Shown here: piece after piece, positions 1 to 10,184 of the stretch
How positions within the stretch are numbered: position 1 is the first letter of the stretch
Layout: every line of letters begins with the position of its first letter
Origin: Macrocybe gigantea
Taxonomy: Eukaryota; Basidiomycota; Agaricomycetes; Agaricales; Callistosporiaceae
Length of the DNA: 64,000 nucleotides
Direction of reading: 5' to 3'
Assembly: GCA_011319805.1 (NCBI GenBank)
Contig: SJRY01000250.1
Location: forward strand, 310,001 to 374,000
Made by a program: the position numbers and the translations under genes
Notes under the pieces: model-generated
Seen by the model: only the letters and a program-made list of their open reading frames with translations
Database searches by the model: none
What the model was told of the DNA's origin: nothing

Positions 1-3000
1 GATACTTGCGGAACAACTGACCACCAGCTATGGGTTTCCCCTCGGCATTTTTTATGCCTTGGTCTTGAACTTGCGGGCTGATCTGTTCCATCATCTTGCG
101 GCAGAGACGAGCGTACATCTCAGACCACGTAGCCTCGTCCGTAGCCTTCTCAAACACGAGCCTGATAACCTGAATAAGCGTGCGGCCATCCTTCTCTTTC
201 TCCGACTTGTTGGCCCAGGCGATGATCTGGTCCGAGATAGAGTCAAATCTCTCCATAGTCAACTTGTTTAGCAAGCCCTTGACTTTACGGTCGACGGTTT
301 CAGGGGAATCTGGATCCACAGAAGAGATAGTCTTGCGATCCCAGCGGTTGGCAGAAACCTGGAGCGGAGCCACGGGCTCTGCTGTTGCGGTCTGCTGTAA
401 ACCAGTCGGTCCATGGCCAAACCCGTGTCCCTGCTGAGCACCAGCGGCTTTGCTACCGTCTCCGCGTTTTTCTCCACGTTTGCTGCGAGTGCGGTTGTTG
501 GACAGTGGCACTCCACCAGGGCCACCTTGGCTCGCGGTACGTTGCATAGGGGATGGACGGAATTGCATGCTTGCACTCATTGAAGCAGCGCGATTGCCGG
601 TGGCTATGTTAAACCGTTCGTCGCTGCTGAGTTTGGAGGCGCCAGGGGTAGCAAAGTTGCCCATGCTTCCACTAATTTTTCCGAAACCGCCAGAGGAGAT
701 ACCCAAACCGAACGATGCTTGCCGGGGTGGCGCAATTGTGCTAGAGCTTTGTCGATGTCGTCCCGAACTAGTTCTACTCATAGCCAAAGATGCTTGGTCC
801 ACTGGTTCGAGACCGATGGCATCCAGAGGCGGCAGCATTTCTGGTTTCTCCTTGCATATCGACATGAATTGCAATAAGAAATCACGATCATATCTAGGAA
901 AGCAGGAAAAAAATACATCAATATATGCAGTGCATAAGTAGGAAAAGGAACACACCTGAATTTACCGTCCTTGGCATTCGCATTCAATTCCGGTTTAGGG
1001 CTCATTACACCGTCAGGGTAAGAAACTTGATCGAGGTCTTCAATGACGCGAGCGGTGGACAGAGCAGAAGGAACGGCCTTGGTGTGTGAGAGGTCAAGGC
1101 GACCAGGACGCTTCTTGGGTACCTCGGAAGGTGTCGCTGTATTGATGCGCAACGACTCTTTGCTCTTTTCTTTGGTATCAACCGCCTGCGTTGCGACTGC
1201 AACGGACTCCTCCTGACTTTCTGATACCTCGCCTTCTTCCCTAGACTCTTCAACAGGTGCAGGCAATTCGGGCTCCGACTCCAATACTTGCGCCTCTTGC
1301 TTCCGAGCGGCTGCTGCCTCTTCCTCCAGACGATGGCGCTCTTTTTCCTCTTCCTCTTTCCTCCGCTTTTCTTCCTCTTCCAGTTGATGCTGCCTCTGCC
1401 TCTCCATTTCTTCTCTTCACGCCGAATGCGCTCCTCCTCCTTGGCTCGCTCTTTTTCTTCCTCCTCTTTTCTGAGACGCTCAGCTTCTTCCGTCTCTTTA
1501 CGCTGGCGCTCCTTCTCTTCGTCCTCTTTTCTCAGACGTTCCTTTTCTTCCTCTTCTTTTCGTATGCGCTCGCGTTCCTTCTCTGCTGCATCTTGTTCTC
1601 GACGCTTCCTTTCTTCTTCCCTTTGTTTCTTCTGTTTCTCCTCCTTCTCCCTCTTGTCCCTTTCTTCAGCGTCAGATTTAGCCTTCGCCTCTCTTCCTCT
1701 TCAGCCAATCGCTTTTTTCTCTGTTCCTCCGTCTCTAGCCTGACGCTTGTCGGCCTACCCCCCTGCCTGAATCCGGATGATGACTCGGAAGGAGGTGCAG
1801 CACCAGAAGTCGCCGTCGATGCGGTCTTTCTCATCGACCCAAGGTCAAGCTCCCGCCCATCAGCATCCCTGATAGTGACCTTCGATCGAGATCCGGGAAC
1901 GAATGCTGTAGAGTTTGCATTCAAACGTGCGCTTCCAGGTATCGAGGCAGATGCAGGAGTTGGGGGAGGAGAAGAGATGCTGCTTATACTATTTGATGTC
2001 GTATGAGCATGAACAGGTGGATGGGGAACGTGCATCGAACTTGGTATTGCGTGAGCAGGCGTCGGCGTCCCAGGTTGAAGACTGGTCGGGGGGTTTCTGG
2101 GGGACATGGGAATGCCAGTATGTGGTGGGGCATGAGGACCAGAGGGCTGGGGATGATGTGGGGAATGCTGTGGCTGAGGAGGCATTTGTTGTGGCATATA
2201 CCAAGCAGTGGAATATGGCATGAAATGCTGTTCAGGATACTGCGAATAAAGGTATAAGAGTTGGAAAGGACAGTATGCACCACATATTGTAACTCACAAA
2301 ATAACCTGGCCATTGCATTGCCATCTGCGGCTGCATTGGCGGAGGCGGAGGAGGCATGGCAGAAGGAGGACCAGAATGGGTATGAGGACCTAGCCGGGGA
2401 CTAGACATCCCTGAAGACATCTGCGGCGGTCCGCTACTGGGCCCCGGAGGAGGGCGGGATCCACTGCCATTAGGTAACGGACGAGTGTAGACAGGAGAAC
2501 GAGGGGCACCACCCGAAACGGATGAGCTTGGTTGGCGCATACCAGATTGAGGAACAAATGTCGGGAAGGGTGAGCCATGTTGTTGAGGCTGTGCCGAGGA
2601 TTGTTGTGATGACGACGATGAGATCGGTGTCTGAGATGGGAGAGTCGAGGGTTTGAGAGAGGGAGAGGATGTACTCGGAGGGCTCTGCGTTGTCGAGGGG
2701 CCAGAGGAAGGATTTTGGAACATTTTTAGGATGTCCATTTTAGCGGGTTTTGACGGGGTAGAGGATGGGGCGGGCGAGGGCGTGGAAGGAGCTGGTGGAG
2801 GTGTCGCTGCCGAGGGCGCCGCCAATGGCGGTCTCGAAGATATGGAAGGTTTTCCATTGACATGGCCAGACCCGGTGGAAACCGATCCAAATGATCTTAT
2901 GCTCTCGGATTTGATAGACGGCGCGGCGGCAGGAGAGGACGATATGGGCGCAGCAGCATCATCTATGGACCCAAATGTAACGGAGGCACCTAGATGGTGG

Positions 3001-3286
3001 ATTGTAAGTGGATCGAGGCACATCGGTGAGGCCAAATGCCGCACGGACCTTGTTTTACGGCTCCGACATTGTTTCTAGCGACGCTGACTCCATCTTTGAT
3101 GGGCACGGCCTGACCAAGTGCACTAGGACGCCTTGAGTGAGTAGGATGAACTGAGTTTGTTGGAGCCGGCGATTGAGAGCGCGGAGTTGGGGAGGAGGTA
3201 TTCTGGGGCGGACCCCTTGACCAAGCAGACTTGAGCGGAAGCTGGGTCGGTATCTTCTGTGCAGATGTAGCAGAGGATTTGCTCAT
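1..3286 (-). CDS. Translation initiation factor eIF4G (partial; C-terminus beyond window edge)
   Basis: Scaffold of the cap-binding complex eIF4F in the cytoplasm; it bridges eIF4E, eIF4A, PABP and eIF3. The start at 3284-3286 gives MSKSSATSAQKIPTQLPLKS, followed by long Pro/Ser-rich disordered sequence, then a Glu/Arg/Lys-rich charged stretch (about 1400-1700). Next comes a canonical eIF4E-binding motif YDRDFLLQF (YxxxxL-phi) at about 866-893, then LPPLDAIGLEP, then the first helices of the MIF4G domain (from about 300 to the edge). Visible introns: 2990-3048, about 2243-2299, and 894-955; the last falls just before the eIF4E motif. Two places (about 1690-1710 and 1405-1415) need a one-base change to keep the frame; both lie in purine tracts of the charged region, so either these are sequence errors or the allele is broken. 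Family assignment is secure from the motif plus MIF4G; frame continuity is not. Confidence 0.9.
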
Positions 3287-3799
3287 TCTAGAAAGCCCTG
3301 ACGTTAGGGACTGGTATGAGCAAGAGCGTACAAATGAAAAACGCACGAATGATGCAAAAGAGCAGGAAGGTTTTTACTGCAGTGACGCTTTTTTTTTTTC
3401 AGGAAACGAGGTTGAAAAGGGTGCAAATCGCGTGTGGTCGGTCGTCAGAAATGACCTGCCAGCAGGCGAAGAAGCAGCTGGATAATAGTCTAGAAGAAAA
3501 GGGCTTCGGACGCTGAGGGTAGCGATCCGGGAAGCAGAAGAGAGTGTCCTGTAGGTAAGGACGAGGAGCAAGCAAACAAGAGCGTCTACAACAGTCAAAA
3601 CACACAGCTTAGCTAAGTTCCCACACTAAGTTTAGCGCGTGGCCACGCTGCCACTCAGATTTCAAGGTAAGCATCCGTCCACCCTGCGCCATGATGACCA
3701 CCATGCTGCTTCATTGCGCTTTACACGACGACGGGGGGTTACTACGCTCCCGGAGGACGTCCCTAATCTTCTCTCTGAGCCATTTGCTCGCCCCTTGCG
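3287..3799. other. Intergenic region between eIF4G start and LCMT1 stop
   Basis: About 510 nt. It should contain the eIF4G promoter and leader next to 3286 and the 3' end of the methyltransferase transcript near 3800. There are T-rich tracts around 3390-3400. Short open frames here show no recognisable protein. I see no RNA gene. Confidence 0.5.
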
Positions 3800-5047
3800 T
3801 CAGCATCCATCTCTGACCTTCCGTTTCAGGCCCCACTCACTCCAACCTTCTTCCTCACTCGTACACAACCCCCAGGTGATGGCATAGTGATCCAGAACAA
3901 GATCCAGCTCTTCCACCTCGTCCAGGAACTCCAAGGTCGATATCCTTGATTCAATTTGTCATTGACACTTCCCCTCCAGCCACTCGGCGCTCACCTCTCC
4001 AGTTCACTCCGTTCGATGCAAGTTTGCCGGATTGCTTTCAGTGTAAGAGCACTAGCTGATGTAAATCCATTGTCCAGAAGTCTGCTCGTGAGCGACGCCT
4101 CCGTCGTGAACGGTTCTGCTCCCAGTAATGAAACATGTCTTGTCTGGCGGCTAGCGTCAGATGAGACCAAACTCGACTCAGCGTATCCGCTCACTTTGAG
4201 ATTGTTCACCATGACCCGCCCAAATGCATCGTGCAACTTGAACATTTCGTATATGATGACGCTCAACGCACCGCTCTCCTCTGCCTTGGAAAAGTAGTCG
4301 ACAAACCATCTCAGAAGTGTTGAGGAAGCTGTAGGCGACATGTACGCCAACACGCACTCGAATAGCAAGAGTGTTGGACGTGTTGGAGACAAGATTGGCA
4401 TATCCTCTGCGGCCAAGAGCCTGCCCATCACTGCTGAAGGCGGTTGCCTCATGTCCCCTGCCAGCAGATGATATTTAGGCGCATGCAAACCAGTCCCACC
4501 GTGATCTAACAATCGTGCTTAATAGTTTCTGGTATTACACATCAAATCACTTGCCCAAGCGTATCTCTTCAGAACTTCCTAGCAGTGCACTTAATTCTCG
4601 CGACTTTTTGATCATCATAGCTTTCTTCGTTGTGACTTCAGGAAAATCAATCTCGATATAAGTAGCAAGAGCATCCTTATGGATGCCTGACTGTCTCATC
4701 CAAACATCAAGCTTAACTTCGGAAAAGCGCCATGACCGACGCACCATAATGCGCCAATACCGAGTATCACTCCCGGCACCGAGACTAACAATCTGGCAAC
4801 GCTGATTCTTGCGCTCCGATAACAACAGCCATTGCTCCACAAGCTCGTCGATAGCGGTCGAGCGAACGAATGTACCAATATTGATCAGTGGCGGTCTGGG
4901 AGGTTGCAGATGTGCTCGCGGGACAAAGTATTTGATAAAAGGATCCTGAACATAGTGCTTCTGTGTTGCAGAAAGCCTGGCTACTGCTGCATCCGTATCC
5001 GTTTGACGAATCGCTGCATCTGCGTCTTGACCAGATGATGATAGCAT
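3800..5047 (-). CDS. PPM1: Leucine carboxyl methyltransferase 1 (PP2A methyltransferase, LCMT1/Ppm1)
   Basis: SAM-dependent enzyme that methyl-esterifies the C-terminal leucine of the PP2A catalytic subunit, promoting holoenzyme assembly. The N-terminus has the family signature with SLGAGSDTRYWRI (SAM-binding loop), preceded by YVQDPFIKYFV and INIGTFVRS. Later come ATYIEIDFPEVT, the GGTGL..YHLLAGDMRQP block, FECVLAYMSP, and a C-terminal exon reading LEFLDEVEELDLVLDHYAITWG that ends with TGA at 3800-3802. Start ATG is at 5045-5047. Introns are inferred around the SLGAGSDTRYWRI exon (about 54 nt, in phase), between about 4515 and 4545, and just upstream of the last exon (donor GTGAGC near 3990). 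It lies tandem, 192 nt upstream of the stop of the next minus-strand gene. Assignment rests on several family motifs in order. Confidence 0.88.
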
Positions 5048-5239
5048 GGAGTTGTTGATGAATGCTTCTCAAGATCGTGGGCGTTGAGATGACGCTTGTT
5101 TATTACATGCGGACTACAGGCAGGTGTTTGCGCATAAACCTCTGAAGAAAGTCTGCACATAACGGACATGTCTACAATTTTGCCTCTCTGAGTTTTGCCA
5201 GCTGTAAGGGTTGATCTTTGCGTCCCTGTCAGTGACATA

Positions 5240-7392
5240 TCACGCCAAGTTCGGTAGACAAGACGCACATGCTGATTGGAACAGGTTATCTGGAGGTGTC
5301 AGGCCAACATGAGAATGGAGCGCGCTTGCATCCACCATCTCGGGCACAACGTCCGAGAGGGTTCGCGCTCCGAGTAATCTCATATTCATTTCGAATTCTT
5401 CCTGTTGAAAGAATTCACATTACCTGAGCTCTTCATGACCAAAAAGACCACTTACACGAAGAATCTGGAATGCTCTCTCCACTCCCTCTTGGCCATAGCT
5501 TGAGAAAGCATAAAGGAAACCGCGACCAATACCGACAGCTGACGCCCCTAAGGCTACTGCTTTCAGGACATCGCTGGCCCGGCGCACGCCACCATCGACG
5601 AAGATAGAGAACGCGGGGTTCGGCCACGGGCCTCGCTTCTTCAAGGCAGCGACGATCTCGACAAGGTTCTCCAGCCCAGACCGGCTGGTGTCGAGCTGCC
5701 TGCCGCCATGATTGCTAAGCACGATGCCCTGAAGACCCGCTTCATATGCCATGATGGCATCCTCGGGAGTTGCAACCCCTTTAAGGACAATAGCCACTGA
5801 AGACTCCATGAGGTCAAGGATTAATTAAAACCGAGTAGATGCGCACTGTTGGTTATACTCTTGAACCAGGGAATGTCTTTCCACGAGAGGCTGGGGTCGA
5901 TGAACGACTGTAATATAGATGAGTTGGGGTTTATGCATCAGCAAGTCTCAGGAAAACCATACACTGATTGCCCTTGCGACCCCTTGGTCTTTTTTGACGC
6001 CCGCCTGCCCTTCTTGAACTTTCGCTCCGGCATTGTCGTCAACAAGCTTCATTCGCATATCCTTCTCGCGGCGACCGAGCTGAGGTGCATCGACTGTGAT
6101 GAAGAGAGCTTTGATACCCGCGTCTCTGCATATTGCACATATTTCTTTGTAATTTCGCGGTCACGATTAACGTATCTGTAAACCCAGAAATGAGCCACAG
6201 AACAGCAGATTGTGCATATCAATCCTGCTGACAGCTGGAGGAAGAGCGGTTGACCGGGGACTGAAGCATCGACGATCTCGTCAAAGGAGCAAGACGCCAA
6301 CGTCGGAATCTAGGATTCAGGTCAATCAAGGAATAAATTTATCCCTGCTTTTGGTACCATTTGAATGACACCATGTTTGCCAGCGGCTCGGGTGAGTGTC
6401 AGTTCGCCTTCGGGATGGCCCAATTTTCCAAGAGCTGTCGCTGACTGGGGTACATATAATTAACCTTCGCACCGTCGGTCTTACACATGACTGGTACCCA
6501 CAATGTAAACAGGAAAGGCCGTTTTTTGCCCAAGGATTGTTGTGGACCAGTCGACATTAGTCACATCCCTAAGAATACGGGGCCGAAACCAAACGCTGTT
6601 CTTGGTCAGTGAGGGTTTCTCCAAGAGAACTGGCCAAGGGCTTGTACCGTTGGAAAGCAGCGCGATTTTCGCGGATGGTAATCTCATCATCAGATGCAGA
6701 AGAATAATAAGCCCAAGCCTTGTCAGGAAGCACGATCTTAGCTACAGCCTGAGAACAACAAAATCCTCGCTTTAGGATGTGGAATGTATAAAACAGTTGA
6801 GTCAAGCAATTTTACCTCGAAGTCGTGTAAATTCAACATTTCGTCGAGCGGAGGGCGGGCATTCATCAATGCTTGGCGACGCTTATCTGCTTCTGTTATC
6901 GTCTTGTCTGTCTTGGCCGAAGTGCTAGTTTCCACCCTCCCAATGCTGTATAGAAAGGTCACGAGAGTGAAGAGAAAAGCGAAATAAAAGGCAGGCTATT
7001 GGTAACTTACTGTTTTTCTGGTGAAAGGTTAGCGACTATAGTGTTTGGGGGATGGACCGGTTCATACGCAGCGCTACACCCGCGTGATTCGGAGATCGTC
7101 AGGTGTGGCAAGGACAGAAGGATCTTACGTAGCGTCCTTGCCCGCATATCTGAGGATAATATTGCTTCCACCAGGATGCTCTGAGTGCGAAGACGTCAAA
7201 GACCATTAAGAACGGTCAGCTAGATGTGCCACACCATCCAAAAAGTCGGTCATATCGTACACCATATCTTTGAATTGTTGCTCGTTAGGCTGGGCGGGAC
7301 TCGTGTAAAAGCAACCCACCATGTACGATGATCCAACAACTGTCTCGTCCAGCATGCTCGGCAACAGTTGACAGTGGGATAATCCGCGCCAT
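5240..7392 (-). CDS. Flavocytochrome b2-type FMN-dependent 2-hydroxyacid dehydrogenase, copy A
   Basis: Fusion of an N-terminal cytochrome b5 domain and a C-terminal FMN alpha-hydroxyacid dehydrogenase barrel, as in L-lactate:cytochrome c oxidoreductase (Cyb2) and fungal glyoxylate dehydrogenase. The b5 domain has DSCWIIVHG, VYDMTDFLD, the heme ligand motif EHPGGSNIIL, and the second ligand in YEPVHPPN. The flavin domain has WFRPRILRDVTNVDWSTTILG, ALFITVDAPQLGRREKDMRM, VLKGVATPEDAIMAYEAGL, the catalytic VLSNHGGRQLD (His, Arg) and FVDGGVRRASDVLKA. All checked exons join in frame through about ten short introns. The start (7390-7392, MARIIPLSTVAEHAG) lies at the edge of the b5 domain, so there is no mitochondrial presequence, unlike yeast Cyb2; no C-terminal PTS1. 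The stop is at 5240-5242. The true substrate (lactate, glycolate or glyoxylate) cannot be read from sequence alone. Confidence 0.87.
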
Positions 7393-8500
7393 GGTGTTAT
7401 GCGAGTATGGGAATGATCGTTAAAATCGTTGGATTCCAGACCGAATTTATGTTGATATGTGCTGACGGAAACTAGGAAGGCCGAGCAACCAAATGGGCAG
7501 CGCTGTCTGTTTCAAAGCTATGCAGTTACACGGAACGCCATTCGCAGTTGCGGTGGCACGATAGGATTGCCACTGACTTTCAGGGACCTACTATATCCTG
7601 AGTTCAAGTTGAACCACATTCAATGTATCTTGGCATACAGATAATAAAAGCTTTTCTTTCGTACTTCTGCTTGCTGACGAAGATTGCTGAAAAGACGCCC
7701 CTCTATCGCCGACGGACTAAGAGGAATCGCCGTCATGAGCAAAGAATCCCGAGAATCATTAATTGGACGGAATAAATACATCACGCATATCCGACGGTGG
7801 TCTCTAACACAACGGAAATTGCTTGGCACTTTGTTAAGGACCGTAGGAGGTCCGCGCGGCTCAGAGAAAAGGGATGGCCCGCCTAAGGTCCACGAAAGGT
7901 CGGATTAACGAAGCTGGATCCGTCAAGGATAAGCAGTCATTCAACGTACATATCCAATGCCAAGTAATCCACCCGAGGTGCTGCGTGCTGATCGAGGTCG
8001 GATGCAAGGAGTCACCAGTCCAACTACCTGCCATTAAGTTGCAGTGCCATTTCCGTGACATGCCCTTTCTGCAATAATTTGCTGAAATTACAAGAAAGCC
8101 AGCATTGTCAGGGCATCATGTCAGGGTAGAAACATGAGGCAGTATTCAGCGCATGCAACGTCCTTCCGTGTTGGACTTGTCCAGACGTAATTTCGCTTCA
8201 CCCCACATTTCCACGAGGAGATTTACCTAAATCTTACAGCGAAGCGCTTGGATGTTGTTTTTCCTTTTGCCCAGCCTTGAGCAAATCAAAGCTGCAATTC
8301 AGATTCGCATTATAGGTAACCCGAATAGCCGTTCTGGGAGATAGGTTTTAATTTATTGGCCATTTAATTACTCTAAGCGACAGTCAGCATTGGAATGGGC
8401 GATATAAAAAGCCTCACGGACGACCTTTTTTCCTCTATCGACACACTCGTGCTCTAGTCCTGTACATCATCCTCATATCTGATTAATTCATCTTGCTGAT
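7393..8500. promoter_or_regulatory. 1.1-kb shared intergenic region between divergent metabolic genes
   Basis: It separates the start codons of the minus-strand flavocytochrome (7392) and the plus-strand lyase (8501), so it must hold both promoters. A TATA box lies 98 nt upstream of the lyase start. Small open frames in both directions show no recognisable protein. I could not define operators by eye. Confidence 0.5.
8403..8410 (+). promoter_or_regulatory. TATA box of the oxaloacetate hydrolase-like gene
   Basis: TATAAAAA lies 98 nt upstream of the ATG at 8501 and is followed by a pyrimidine-rich stretch (TTTTTTCCTCT), the usual layout of a regulated fungal promoter. Confidence 0.6.
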
Positions 8501-10001
8501 ATGTCGCCCGCTCCCGATTATTTCGCCAACATGGATAAGTCTCAGGCTGAAAGACGCCAGTCCAATAGCGATATGCATATCGACGACTCTAGCAATGCAT
8601 CCAGGGAGGTGTACTACAACGCACGGCTTGATCCGGCAAATTATCTTCATGGTCCGTTGTCATCAAATCCAGCTACGCGCCTACGGCAAATGCTGGCCCG
8701 ACCGGGAATTGTGGTAAGGATCTCTATGTCGTGGCGTCACAGAGGTGAACGGAGACTCTTCAAGGTAGCCCCCGGTATTTGCGATGGGATTAGCGCTAGA
8801 TGCGCCATTGAAGCCGGGTTTTCCTGTCTATACCAAAGGTATAAATGCACCACCGTCGAAGACAATACTGTCAGTGACTTACGTCCTTCAAATGATCTAG
8901 CGGTGCAGCGACAACAGCCTCTCGTTTAGGGCAACCCGACCTTGCAATAGCCACCATGAATGACTTCGTCGGGGTATATAACTCCATTTTCTTATGCGGA
9001 CCATTTGTCGGACTTTGTTTTTCATGCAGGCGGCGGAAATGGTCTGCAGTCTGGACCCCACAATGCCCGTCATCGCCGACGCTGATACAGGGTATGTCTC
9101 AGTCCTTAAACAAGCCAAATACGTTGCTGCTTAGCACAACGACACTAGTTTTGGCGGTCCTACAATGGTTGCACGTACTGTGACACAGTATGCTAGAGCT
9201 GGAGTTGCAGCGCTTCACATTGAGGATCAGGTACAGACGAAACGATGTGGGCATCTTCTTGGCAAGCAAGTTGTATCCCGCGAAGAATTTCTGAGTCGTA
9301 TACGCGCGGCCGTTATGGCCAGGGATGCGATACCTGGAGATTCGGACTTCGTACGCATCCGTATCGCTTGGAAATGCCAGTAGCATACTCATATTTCGAA
9401 GGTTATCATTGCCCGCACGGATTCCGCGCAGGTCCTAGGCATGGATGAAGCAATGGTTAGGCTCAAACTGGCCGCAGACGCTGGTGCAGATGTCTGCTTC
9501 ATCGAAGGCGTGAAGTCTAAGGAACTACTTGAGAAGACGGTTGCCGCGCTTGCGCCTAAGCCAGTGAGTTCCGCAATTCGGGTACGACATGCTGGATAAA
9601 TTAACCAAGGAAGCAGGTTCTCGTAAACGTGATTTCGGGAGGATTGACTCCGTCGTTCACAAGCAGCGAAGCCGAGGCCATGGGCGCGAAGATTATAAGT
9701 AAGATACCGCCTATGACGCGGAAAGCGTGTTAAGCGTGACATATATGCCAAAGTCTTTTCGTTGGTTTCTTGTGTAGCGATGGTCCATGCAGTTCGCGCT
9801 GCCATGCAGTCACTGAAGAAAACCGGCACGGATTTCGCCTCTGCACAGGGCATGGATCCTAAGGAATTTTTCAAAGTCATGGGTAAGCCTATGGTTGACT
9901 TTATGATTGCTTTCGAAATAATGGATGGATTATTTACAGGCTTGGATGCCGTCGTGGAGTTTGATGCGAAAGCAGGAGGAACGGCGTTCCAGACGATTTA
10001 G
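8501..10001 (+). CDS. Isocitrate lyase/PEP mutase superfamily lyase, oxaloacetate hydrolase-like
   Basis: TIM-barrel Mg2+-dependent C-C bond lyase. Motifs in order: LARPGIV/VAPGICDGISARCAIEAGF, LGQPDLAIATMNDFV, the metal-binding DADTGFGGPTMVARTV, then GVAALHIEDQ, the catalytic-loop Cys in KRCGHLLGK, VIIARTDSAQVLGMDEA, ADAGADVCFIEGVKS and VNVISGGLTP. KRCGH is the lyase-type signature (isocitrate, methylisocitrate and oxaloacetate cleaving enzymes) and is absent from true PEP mutases. Eight short introns were followed and each joins in frame; the protein is roughly 340 residues, the size of fungal oxaloacetate hydrolase rather than the larger isocitrate lyase. The start gives MSPAPDYFANMDKSQ; the stop is TAG 9999-10001. 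It lies between two flavocytochrome b2-type genes, which favours oxaloacetate to oxalate plus acetate chemistry. Methylisocitrate lyase or another carboxylate lyase remains possible. Confidence 0.82.
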
Positions 10002-10184
10002 ATCAGTAAAGGAGAGACCACACTGTATCGGCTAGATTTTTCATCATGGGGAATGTATTCTTGCTCACGTGATTTGTAACGGATTTATCGGACCGGGCGG
10101 GGAATGTGCTCATGACTGAGAAACATCAACCGAGCGGGCCTTGGTTGGGAGTCTTTGGGAACATCCTTTTCCTTATCTTCCACG

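Noticed and set aside
1257..2006. Long plus-strand frame rich in Leu, Phe and Ser over the eIF4G gene
   Set aside because: It is the reverse strand of the Glu/Arg/Lys codon run of eIF4G (GAA/GAG/AAG read as TTC/CTC/CTT), so it is a composition shadow.
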